Below, piece by piece: positions 56,667 through 64,000 of a DNA stretch of 64,000 nt (positions are counted from its first letter, which is position 1; every line of letters begins with the position of its first letter). A program made the position numbers and the translations under genes. The stretch is from contig NZ_CANMUW010000007.1 of NCBI RefSeq assembly GCF_947501225.1, forward strand, positions 124,001 through 188,000, given 5' to 3'. Source of the DNA: an uncultured Shewanella sp. (GTDB lineage Bacteria > Pseudomonadota > Gammaproteobacteria > Enterobacterales > Shewanellaceae). Under the pieces are notes generated by a model. It worked only from the letters and a program-made list of their open reading frames with translations. It did not search any database and was not told where the DNA came from.

Positions 56667-58277
56667 ATGAAACAAGTAGTTGAACACCAATCTGACGTAT
56701 TGGTTATCGGAAGCGGTGCCGCTGGTCTCACTTTAGCCTTGCATCTTGCTGAAAAATCACAAGTTACCTTACTTTCCAAAGGGCCCCTAAGTGAAGGTTC
56801 AACTTATTACGCACAGGGTGGCATAGCTTCAGTATTCGATGAAGAGGATACTGTGGAGTCCCATGTGACCGATACTCTGGTTGCCGGGGCAGGCCTTTGT
56901 GATGAATCAGTGGTGACCTTCACGGCCGAAAATGCCAAACGCTCAATGGAGTGGCTCATACAGTGTGGCGTGGCTTTCGATAAGGAGGAGACCGTCGATG
57001 GTGACTCCAGTAAAGCCCCGTACCACCTTACCCGCGAGGGTGGTCACAGCCACAGACGTATTCTTCATGCCGCCGACGCCACGGGTAAAGAGGTTCAGGT
57101 AACACTGCAGGACAGAGCCAGAGCACACCCGAATATTCAGGTTCTTGAGCGCTATAACGCCATTGACCTTATTACCTCCCGCAAGCTGAACAGGCCGGGA
57201 AACCGCGTTCTCGGAGCCTATATCTGGAACCGGGACGCGGAGCAGGTGGAAACCGTGAAGGCGCGTTTCGTCGCACTCGCCACCGGAGGCAGCTCCAAGG
57301 TCTATCAATATACTTCCAATCCGGATATAGCATCGGGTGACGGCATAGCCATGGCCTGGCGCTCGGGTTGCCGTGTCGCGAACATGGAATTTAATCAGTT
57401 CCATCCAACCTGCCTATACCACGCCGATGCCAGAAACTTTCTGCTGACCGAAGCACTTCGGGGCGAAGGGGCCTATCTGCGCCGTCCCGACGGCAGCCGT
57501 TTTATGCCTGACTTCGATAAACGGGCTGAGTTGGCACCAAGAGATATCGTCGCTCGTGCGATAGATTATGAGATGAAGCGCCTGGGCTCTGATTGTGTCT
57601 ACCTGGACATCAGCCATAAGCCCGCGGAATTTGTGATTAAACACTTCCCCACAATTCACAAACGTTGCCTCGAGTTTGGCATAGATATTACGACAGACCC
57701 AATTCCAGTCGTGCCGGCCGCTCACTATACCTGTGGCGGGATAATGACCGACCTACATGGCCAAACCGATCTCAATGGACTCTATGCCATAGGTGAGGTC
57801 GCTTATACCGGTCTTCATGGCGCCAACCGTCTGGCGAGTAACTCTCTCCTTGAGTGCTTGGTATTTGCAAGAGCCGCGGCAGAAGATATCGAAAGCCAGC
57901 TCAATAAGATCCCGATGCCCGGCGAGTTACCGGCCTGGGATGAAAGCCAGGTATCTAACTCAGATGAAGAGGTCGTCATTGCCCATAACTGGCACGAATT
58001 ACGCCTGTTTATGTGGGATTACGTGGGGATCGTGCGTTCAGATAAACGTTTAGAGCGCGCGCTGCGTCGCTGTATCATGCTGCAACAAGAGATACAGGAG
58101 TACTACAGTAACTTCCGGGTGAGCAACAATCTTCTGGAGTTAAGAAACTTAGTTCAGGTGGCCGAACTGATTATTCGCTGCGCAATGGAGCGAAAAGAGA
58201 GCCGCGGCCTACATTACAACATAGACCATCCACAGCAGCTGGAAAATCCGACGCCGACAATTCTCCTTCCTGATTAA
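56667..58277 (+). CDS. nadB: L-aspartate oxidase
   Basis: FAD enzyme oxidising L-aspartate to iminoaspartate in NAD biosynthesis. 536 residues. Dinucleotide-binding motif [20 protein letters not shown] at the N-terminus. Active-site segments THEGG-like [27 protein letters not shown] and RGEGAYLRR, and the FAD-domain end [25 protein letters not shown]. Divergent from rpoE, as in E. coli. Confidence 0.97.
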   Translation: MKQVVEHQSDVLVIGSGAAGLTLALHLAEKSQVTLLSKGPLSEGSTYYAQGGIASVFDEEDTVESHVTDTLVAGAGLCDESVVTFTAENAKRSMEWLIQCGVAFDKEETVDGDSSKAPYHLTREGGHSHRRILHAADATGKEVQVTLQDRARAHPNIQVLERYNAIDLITSRKLNRPGNRVLGAYIWNRDAEQVETVKARFVALATGGSSKVYQYTSNPDIASGDGIAMAWRSGCRVANMEFNQFHPTCLYHADARNFLLTEALRGEGAYLRRPDGSRFMPDFDKRAELAPRDIVARAIDYEMKRLGSDCVYLDISHKPAEFVIKHFPTIHKRCLEFGIDITTDPIPVVPAAHYTCGGIMTDLHGQTDLNGLYAIGEVAYTGLHGANRLASNSLLECLVFARAAAEDIESQLNKIPMPGELPAWDESQVSNSDEEVVIAHNWHELRLFMWDYVGIVRSDKRLERALRRCIMLQQEIQEYYSNFRVSNNLLELRNLVQVAELIIRCAMERKESRGLHYNIDHPQQLENPTPTILLPD

Positions 58278-58287
58278 CTCTACCCAC

Positions 58288-58716
58288 TCAGCGCTTCTGA
58301 GCCAGTAGCAGACGACACAGGTGGCGGTAACTTGTGTCGTCAAGCATATCGGCCCAGACAATGAGTAAGCGTTTATCCCTGTCGGTTTGAAGATAAAACA
58401 GTGACGCAAATGGCGTGACAACTCTTCTTCCGGCAAGCTTAAACTTTACGCTCTCATCACCTCTCCTGTTATCGAGCCTTCCTTCGCCACGAACATCGAG
58501 TGAAAACTTGCAGCGCCAATGGTTCAGCGACCAGAGCTGGTAAGAGAGAAACAGAAATAACAGGCTAAGACAGAGCCCTTTAATCAGAAGATAGTAAAGG
58601 TTATCGATATCGGGCCAGGCGAGAAATGAGGTAAGAGAGACCGCACCGAAAACGACCAACGATAATCGCTGGTCGAATGAGGCTGTTAAACTGAAACTAT
58701 GGGGTTGCTCTGCCAC
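58288..58716 (-). CDS. YgfX/CptA-like membrane protein
   Basis: Roughly 142 residues with two hydrophobic helices (RLSLVVFGAVSLTSFLAWP and YLLIKGLCLSLLFLFLSYQLW), then a basic C-terminal domain with GRRVVTPFASLFYLQTD. This fits the YgfX family, paired with SdhE and described in E. coli as affecting cytoskeletal proteins. The start is uncertain: the GTG at 58716 is preferred, but the frame extends to a TTG at 58740; both overlap the end of sdhE. Confidence 0.75.
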   Translation of the reverse strand: MAEQPHSFSLTASFDQRLSLVVFGAVSLTSFLAWPDIDNLYYLLIKGLCLSLLFLFLSYQLWSLNHWRCKFSLDVRGEGRLDNRRGDESVKFKLAGRRVVTPFASLFYLQTDRDKRLLIVWADMLDDTSYRHLCRLLLAQKR

Positions 58717-58948
58717 GGACACGAATGACCATATCGGCAAGCTCAGGATCCGGGCACTCTTGGTGTCCCATAAACCAAGCGAATAACTCAGGATCTTCGC
58801 CTTTTAACAGCCGAACGAAAGTATTTTTATCCTTAGTCGACAGCTGCTCATATTGATTTTCAACGAAAGGCTGAAACAGGACATCAAGTTCAAGCATACC
58901 TCTTCGGCATGCCCACCTTACTCTGGCAATATTCATCGGTTCAGACAC
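58697..58948 (-). CDS. sdhE: FAD assembly factor SdhE (YgfY/CptB)
   Basis: 83-residue cytosolic protein needed for covalent flavinylation of SdhA/FrdA. The signature ARVRWACRRGMLELDVLFQPFVENQY contains the RGxxE motif (RRGMLELD) that contacts the flavoprotein. The C-terminal part has ELFAWFMGHQECPDPELADMVIRV. It overlaps the downstream ygfX-like gene, the usual pair. Confidence 0.95.
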   Translation of the reverse strand: MSEPMNIARVRWACRRGMLELDVLFQPFVENQYEQLSTKDKNTFVRLLKGEDPELFAWFMGHQECPDPELADMVIRVRGRATP

Positions 58949-59038
58949 GCAAATGCTCCCTTATTTTTTTGCCTAGTGTACCTCGTGTTACACCCGGAGT
59001 CGATGCTATCCCCACAGGGTTACTCATCAACAGCCAGG

Positions 59039-59947
59039 TCAGAGTAACTTTACTTTCGGGTCTCTGCCCTCGAAAAGATCGGTAAAATCAGTTTCGAGCA
59101 GACGTTTAACGGCGGGGTGCTGAATCATCCTCTCGGCAAACATCACATGATATACCTCTTTAACATCGCTGGTTTCGCCCAGCAGGTTCATGCCATGAGA
59201 AAGAATATCTTGTTTGTAGATTGATGGAGCAACAAAAATGCCCTGCTTAAAATAGCCGAAGGCCTTCATCATTGCGGCGTCATCGAACTCACCCAGTATA
59301 GTGATATTGAGTCCGTTTTCATCGAACCAGTGATGCAACTGCTGTCCAAGCGAGGTACGTTTACCCGGAATAAGCAGTTTTCCCTCCTCCAGACATTCGG
59401 GAAAGGGCTTACTGTATTGATCGGCAGAGAAGAAAGCGATACCACACTCTCCCAGCTTTTTAGATAGTATCTCAGGGTACTTCAGTGACTCCCCGGCACA
59501 GTCGGATAAGATCATATCCAGCTTATGCTCCCTGAGTCTCTCCATCAGACTTTCGTGAGTTGCCTCGAAACAAGCCAGATGCATAGAGCCGTCACTGGGT
59601 ACCACTGAGAGCAGCACCCTGCTCGCCAACGCTTTCGACAAGGCGTCGGCGATACCGACTTCGAACAGGATATTCTCATCTTTTTGATAGTTGAGAATAT
59701 CCAGCATCTCATAACTTAGGCTGAACATCTTATCGGCATAACGAAATACCAACTCGCCAAGCTCGGTCGGCTCCAGCGAGCGACCCGCACGCTTAAACAA
59801 ACTCCCCTTCAGACGGGTTTCAAGCACCCTTATCTGTCCGGTAACCGTTTGCGGCGCCAAACACAGGGCTTCGGCGGCTTTCGCCACCGAGCCCTTTTTA
59901 TGAACCATCCAAAAATAGTAAAGATGGTTATAGTTCAGATGGGACAT
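59039..59947 (-). CDS. nhaR: LysR-family regulator NhaR
   Basis: 302 residues. Starts [39 protein letters not shown] (broken here by the N-terminal helix-turn-helix of LysR proteins). The HTH lies at about 18-37, followed by a substrate-binding-type effector domain. The text resembles E. coli NhaR, a sodium-responsive activator of nhaA. It is the last gene of the nhaA cluster. Confidence 0.92.
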   Translation of the reverse strand: MSHLNYNHLYYFWMVHKKGSVAKAAEALCLAPQTVTGQIRVLETRLKGSLFKRAGRSLEPTELGELVFRYADKMFSLSYEMLDILNYQKDENILFEVGIADALSKALASRVLLSVVPSDGSMHLACFEATHESLMERLREHKLDMILSDCAGESLKYPEILSKKLGECGIAFFSADQYSKPFPECLEEGKLLIPGKRTSLGQQLHHWFDENGLNITILGEFDDAAMMKAFGYFKQGIFVAPSIYKQDILSHGMNLLGETSDVKEVYHVMFAERMIQHPAVKRLLETDFTDLFEGRDPKVKLL

Positions 59948-59971
59948 ACAATACTCTGCTGTGCGGTTAGA

Positions 59972-60355
59972 TTATTTAAGTCGCTGACAGTCCATCAGGC
60001 TGTACATTACGTTATTAAGCATCTCAATATTCTTCACACTACCGGCGGTAAACGCTTCGGCAAGCCCGGTGACCAATAGCTCCCTATCCGGGATCCGCCC
60101 CTCACAATAGGTACGGTTAGCTTCCTGAAATCGTTTACCGCTGCGATATTTCAGGGCTCTGGACTCATAGCTGTCGCTCTCCAGGCGCGCGCCGGTAGCG
60201 TTTGGCTTATACATCAATGCGCCATCGACCACGCCTTCGAGATAGTGCTGACAGGTATCGCTTTTGACATCTGTGTTACAAGCATTCAGTTGCTCAGCCT
60301 GAGCCGATGTAGTCAGCCCCAGGCATAGGGTGAGTATCAGTAATATTAATCTCAT
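59972..60355 (-). CDS. Small exported protein, Rap1a/Tai-like
   Basis: 127 residues with signal peptide [20 protein letters not shown]. The mature domain has four spaced cysteines ([32 protein letters not shown]), suggesting two disulfides, and the motif [10 protein letters not shown]. This resembles the Rap1a/Tai domain of type VI immunity-like proteins, but no type VI effector is near. Its ATG overlaps the nhaA stop (ATGA), so it is co-translated with nhaA. Confidence 0.75.
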   Translation of the reverse strand: MRLILLILTLCLGLTTSAQAEQLNACNTDVKSDTCQHYLEGVVDGALMYKPNATGARLESDSYESRALKYRSGKRFQEANRTYCEGRIPDRELLVTGLAEAFTAGSVKNIEMLNNVMYSLMDCQRLK

Positions 60356-61551
60356 GTTACCTCTCCTTTCTTGCTTTCATCTGCCGCATCGGCTTCGGGC
60401 AGCACCTTAGACAACCAGAAGTAACCAATGACAGCCGATGCAAATGAACCCACTAAAATTCCCAGCCTTGCCAAATTACCGTAAGCTTCAGCATCACCAA
60501 CAAATGCCAGCGATGAGATAAACATCGACATGGTGAAACCGATACCACACATCAGGGCGACAGGGGCGATGTGCTTCCATCCCATACCTTCAGGCAACTG
60601 GGCTAACTTAAGCTTCACGGCGATGTAGCTGAGCAGAAGTACCCCCAAAGGCTTACCGATTAACAGACCAAGAGCGATACCAACCGGTACCGGAGACAAG
60701 AGGTCACCGAAACTCATGGGGCTGAGATCGACACCGGCATTAGCAAACGCAAATATCGGTAAGATGATGAAGGTGCTCCACGGATGAAGGCTATGCTCCA
60801 GACTCTCCGAGGGCGAACTGCCATCTTTTGCTCTGAGTGGAATACAGAAGGCGATAATGACACCCGCTAAGGTAGCGTGAACACCCGACTTCAACACGGC
60901 AATCCACAGAATAAGGCCTACGACACCATAAGGCGCTAATTCGGTTACCCCTTTACGATTAAGAGCGATAAGACCCACAATGGCAATGGCGGCCACAGTC
61001 AGACTCAACATAGAGAGATCTGTACTATAGAAAAGTGCAATAATAACAACCACACCCAGGTCATCGATAATAGCCAAGGCCAACAGGAATACCTTAAGTG
61101 CTACTGGCACCCGGCTCCCCAGCAGCGCCATTATTCCCAATGCAAATGCAATATCAGTCGCCGCCGGTATTGCCCAGCCCGCCTGGGTTATAGCATCACT
61201 ATTGTTGAATAACAGGTAGACAGCAGCAGGGAAAACCATACCACCAATCGCCGCAAACGTAGGTAACGAGGCTTGAGCCGGGCTCGACAGCGCTCCTTCC
61301 AGCAGTTCACGCTTAACTTCCAAACCGATCAACATAAAAAACAGCGCCATCAGACCATCATTGATCCAATGTATCAGTGTCTTATCAATATCTAAGCTAC
61401 CTACTCGTATCTGCATCTCGGTAGCAAGAAAGCCTTGATACATACCTGACAGAGGTGAGTTCGCCATTATCATAGCGAGTGCGACTGCAACCATAAGCAG
61501 AATGCCACCCGCCGACTCCTGGCTTAAAAAATTCTTAATAGCCCTTTCCAT
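60352..61551 (-). CDS. nhaA: Na+/H+ antiporter NhaA
   Basis: Inner-membrane exchanger of internal Na+ for external H+, 399 residues with about 12 helices. The catalytic aspartate pair is visible in [20 protein letters not shown] (family Asp163/Asp164), along with the helix IV region [19 protein letters not shown]. The ATG at 61551 is six bases behind GGAG; a TTG four codons earlier is rejected. It heads nhaA, the Rap1a-like gene and nhaR. Confidence 0.97.
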   Translation of the reverse strand: MERAIKNFLSQESAGGILLMVAVALAMIMANSPLSGMYQGFLATEMQIRVGSLDIDKTLIHWINDGLMALFFMLIGLEVKRELLEGALSSPAQASLPTFAAIGGMVFPAAVYLLFNNSDAITQAGWAIPAATDIAFALGIMALLGSRVPVALKVFLLALAIIDDLGVVVIIALFYSTDLSMLSLTVAAIAIVGLIALNRKGVTELAPYGVVGLILWIAVLKSGVHATLAGVIIAFCIPLRAKDGSSPSESLEHSLHPWSTFIILPIFAFANAGVDLSPMSFGDLLSPVPVGIALGLLIGKPLGVLLLSYIAVKLKLAQLPEGMGWKHIAPVALMCGIGFTMSMFISSLAFVGDAEAYGNLARLGILVGSFASAVIGYFWLSKVLPEADAADESKKGEVT

Positions 61552-61775
61552 AACTTGCTCCAATATATCTTAATGTTCCGAGTGTAACGGAATACAACAA
61601 ACGTGAATATTCGATTGCAACAGCCATAAACATCGGTATTTCCGAGGTATTAAGTTTAGCTAAGGAGTGAATAGATATCAAATGATTATTTTATAAACAG
61701 ATTTGAATATATCTAAGAAACAGGAAGATGTAGAAATGGTTAAGAGATGACTAAAGTTGTTTATTCATTAAAAAC

Positions 61776-61819
61776 AGATAACGACCAAGGCTGAATATTA
61801 CAAACCAAAATCGTTATCT
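61776..61819 (-). terminator. Possible long-loop terminator of thyA
   Basis: Perfect 9-bp arms AGATAACGA / TCGTTATCT with about 26 bases between. On the minus strand a T-rich tract follows. The 310-base gap between nhaA and thyA (61552-61864) shows nothing else. Confidence 0.4.
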
Positions 61820-61864
61820 CTGATTTTTCAATTGATTAGCCTCAACAATAGCGGCGAATCAGAT

Positions 61865-62716
61865 TTAAACTGAAAATGGATACTTGATCGCTTCATGGTG
61901 CTGGTAACCGGACACTTCGAAGTCATCCATCGTCACCCAGGTCTCCAGATCTTCCAGAGATCTGATATCCGGATTGATCGACAGAGACGCAGGCGCAAAT
62001 GGCTCTCTTTTCAGTTGAACGTCACGCATCAAGGCTAGTTGATCTTCGTAGATGTGCGCGTTAACAATTTTATGATACGCCATACCCGGCTTTTTGCCGG
62101 TGATCTGCGCCATCAAGGCGAGCAGGGTAAAGACCTGAACCTGATTGAAGTTTAACCCCAGGGGGACATCACAGGAACGTTGAAAACTATTAAGATAAAG
62201 CGTGTCACCCAGCAGAGAGAAATTATGGGTATGCATACATGGACGCAGACAGCCCATATGGAACTCACCCGGGTTATAGAAGCTAAGGATCTCACCGCGA
62301 TCATCGATACCCGCTTTAAGGTTGTCTACAATCTTCTTCAGCTGATCGACCGTGCCACCATCGGGCTTACTCCACGCCCTTCCCTGCACCCCATAGACCC
62401 GGCCCATATCATCGGTACCTTTACGGTGCGAATTGTTAAGCCATGCCTGATTTTCGTTAGCATTTGCATCCCAGGTTTTTGCACCCAATGCCCGAAAATC
62501 GGCCGCATTATCATAGCCGCGTATATAGCCAAGCATCTCGGCAATCGCGCTCTTCCAGTAGCTTTTTCGGGTTGTGATAAGAGGAAACTCATTATTGCCT
62601 ACATTGTAGGTCAGGTCAGCGTTGATAACAGTCAGACAGCGTTTACCCGTTCGCTCATTTTCAACCCAGGTACCTTCGTCGATAATTCTGTTACATAGCT
62701 CTAAATACTGTTTCAT
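61865..62716 (-). CDS. thyA: Thymidylate synthase
   Basis: Converts dUMP to dTMP with methylene-tetrahydrofolate. 283 residues, like Vibrio ThyA and longer than the E. coli enzyme (264). The catalytic cysteine is in [15 protein letters not shown], and the phosphate-binding arginine in [22 protein letters not shown] and HIYEDQL complete the folate site. GAGGG lies before the ATG. Upstream on this strand is a TSUP permease rather than lgt. Confidence 0.97.
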   Translation of the reverse strand: MKQYLELCNRIIDEGTWVENERTGKRCLTVINADLTYNVGNNEFPLITTRKSYWKSAIAEMLGYIRGYDNAADFRALGAKTWDANANENQAWLNNSHRKGTDDMGRVYGVQGRAWSKPDGGTVDQLKKIVDNLKAGIDDRGEILSFYNPGEFHMGCLRPCMHTHNFSLLGDTLYLNSFQRSCDVPLGLNFNQVQVFTLLALMAQITGKKPGMAYHKIVNAHIYEDQLALMRDVQLKREPFAPASLSINPDIRSLEDLETWVTMDDFEVSGYQHHEAIKYPFSV

Positions 62717-63011
62717 TACAACTTACCCTCTGGCGGCACGGATTTTAAAATAAGAGACAAGCCTGATATCGCCAAGGGAGTGGAGTTAAGCGGCTCCATG
62801 GCCACAAGCTCCCCCGCTCCCTACAGCTCAGGCTGACGAACGATATCTGCTATAACTCCTGCCAATTCCAATTGAGACGCAGGAGTAAAAATAGAAGCAG
62901 CGGATGATTCTAACTCAATCTCGGCCAGTTTCTAAGAGCAAATCCTCTTTCAAGCGTAAGGAAGGTCGCCAGTTAAATGCCCTCGAACAAAATAGCAACG
63001 GCTGAACAGGT
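62717..63011. other. Non-coding gap between the TSUP permease gene and thyA
   Basis: 295 bases without a convincing gene; lgt, which usually lies next to thyA, is not here. A minus-strand frame ending just before thyA does not resemble Lgt. Confidence 0.5.
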
Positions 63012-63815
63012 TCAACCCAAAGCTAATTTCAGACCGGTAAAAATCAATAAAACGGCGAAAATCTTTTTCAAAATCGGCGTCGGCCAATGGGTTGCAGCCC
63101 TGACACCAACAGGTGCCGTGGCGACCGAAGTCAGTACGATGCCAATCAGGGCCGGAAGGTAAACATAACCTAATGTCAATTGAGGCAAGCCGGTCACTCC
63201 CCATCCGGCCATCACATAGCCCGCACTGCCGAATAAGGCGATAAATACGCCCGATGTGGCAGAAAAGCCAATAGCATTACGCATCTGCAGACCACACCAA
63301 CTTAAAAACGGAACCAGCAAGATGCCACCACCAATTCCCATCAGGGCAGCGAAAGCCGCGATAGCGACAGAAGCAAAAAACAGAACCGGAGCGGCTGGCA
63401 AGGGCTTATCAACATTGGCGAGGCGCAGAGGAAATACCATATGAAGCGCCATTAAAATTACGAATATAGCAAAGGCCTGCTGCAGAGTGTCGGCACTGAT
63501 CGCATGGGAGATAAACCCGGAGCAGGACGCCCCTATGATCAAGCCCGGTAGCATAGGTTTAAACAGAGACCAGGGGATATTTCCGCGCCTATGGTGGGCT
63601 AAGGCCGAGGAGCAGGAGGTTAGAATGATCGCGCTGAGAGAGGTCGCAATTGCCACATGGGGCAATACTCCAAGCTCAAAACCGGCCGATGGTAACAGAT
63701 ACAGCAGAACCGGCACGGCGATGATGCCCCCGCCTATACCCAGCAAGCCAGCCATAAAACCAATAAATGCGCCTAACCCCAGACAACTGATAAAAAACCA
63801 GATTAAATTATCCAC
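63012..63815 (-). CDS. TSUP-family (TauE/SafE) membrane permease
   Basis: 267 residues with about eight hydrophobic helices. The two family repeats appear as GFMAGLLGIGGGIIAVPVLLYLLP and AALMGIGGGILLVPFLSWCG. The family exports or imports sulfite, organosulfonates and related anions; the substrate here is unknown. I chose GTG 63815, seven bases behind AAGG, over an upstream GTG. Confidence 0.92.
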   Translation of the reverse strand: MDNLIWFFISCLGLGAFIGFMAGLLGIGGGIIAVPVLLYLLPSAGFELGVLPHVAIATSLSAIILTSCSSALAHHRRGNIPWSLFKPMLPGLIIGASCSGFISHAISADTLQQAFAIFVILMALHMVFPLRLANVDKPLPAAPVLFFASVAIAAFAALMGIGGGILLVPFLSWCGLQMRNAIGFSATSGVFIALFGSAGYVMAGWGVTGLPQLTLGYVYLPALIGIVLTSVATAPVGVRAATHWPTPILKKIFAVLLIFTGLKLALG

Positions 63816-63922
63816 AACTTGACCTTTCCATCTAAATATATACACACAAGGACGGGCAACTCCTGAGCCCGAATAGATGCTCTAAAGTCGAACGGATACG
63901 TTTACGATATCGACTGAGGAAG

Positions 63923-64000
63923 TTAGTTAAGAATTGCCCCTAACTCCCTGGATTCAAAGTACTCCCTTACCAACTCTCTCACCTCTTGTCCGGTGGAAAG
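63923..64000 (-). CDS. C-terminal end of a gene, probably ptsP (EI-Ntr)
   Basis: Only the last 25 codons are in the window, ending EVRELVREYFESRELGAILN. The gene sits upstream of the TSUP gene on the same strand. ptsP is expected next to thyA in gammaproteobacteria, and the tail fits the C-terminus of PtsI/PtsP enzymes in general form. The assignment rests on context and is weak. Confidence 0.4.
   Translation of the reverse strand, partial: LSTGQEVRELVREYFESRELGAILN

Noticed and set aside
62950..63204. Minus-strand 84-codon frame overlapping the end of the TSUP gene
   Set aside because: It lies mostly inside the TSUP coding region in another frame and resembles no family, including Lgt.

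Overview
The window is a piece of a gammaproteobacterial chromosome, almost certainly Shewanella or a close relative. The protein sequences and local gene orders fit that genus: rpsP-rimM-trmD-rplS, rpoE-rseABC-lepA-lepB-rnc-era, aroF-tyrA opposite pheA, hcp-hcr, and cytochrome c' with cytochrome b. I see no prophage, plasmid, rRNA or tRNA. The species is inferred from remembered families, not from a search.

Layout. 0-6.4 kb: murJ (cut by the window edge), rpsT, a HlyU/ArsR-like regulator, an M28 peptidase lipoprotein, yaaA and an AGCS amino-acid symporter. 6.4-13.9 kb: sugar-phosphate genes, with phosphoketolase (xfp) behind a perfect CRP-type palindrome, an OmpA-family protein, tal-pgi and a DUF3545 protein. 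13.9-14.2 kb: a compact nest of direct and inverted repeats. 14.2-18.1 kb: histidine kinase, response regulator and hemerythrin on the minus strand. 18.2-24.8 kb: nfo, a small lipoprotein and the thr operon with its leader peptide and attenuator. Between thrA and thrB lies a short in-frame duplicate of the thrB 5' end.

25-38 kb: slyD, a small membrane protein, trpR with a likely own operator, cytochrome c' and cytochrome b flanking a heptanucleotide tandem repeat, and raiA. A gene-free stretch follows, holding two paralogous RNA-like modules that end at a strong terminator. Then come pheL, the attenuator and pheA, which carries an unusual C-terminal pseudo-DAHP-synthase domain. hcr-hcp and aroF-tyrA read the other way. 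38-42 kb: rplS-trmD-rimM-rpsP and ffh. 42-46.5 kb: a CcsA/YpjD-like protein, a CNNM/CorC protein, an Mpo1-like protein and a PAS-GGDEF diguanylate cyclase. 46.9-58.9 kb: acpS, pdxJ, recO, era, rnc, lepB, lepA, rseCBA and rpoE (minus), nadB (plus), and sdhE-ygfX. 59-64 kb: nhaR, a small secreted protein and nhaA, then thyA, a TSUP permease and a probable ptsP end.

Two themes link the genes. One is amino-acid biosynthesis under attenuation or repression: thrLABC, pheL-pheA, aroF-tyrA and trpR. The other is redox and nitrosative physiology: hcp-hcr, cytochrome c', hemerythrin and CRP/FNR-type sites. The observations most worth following are the paired RNA modules upstream of pheL, the PheA pseudo-DAHPS fusion, the thrB minigene and the 13.9-kb repeat nest.
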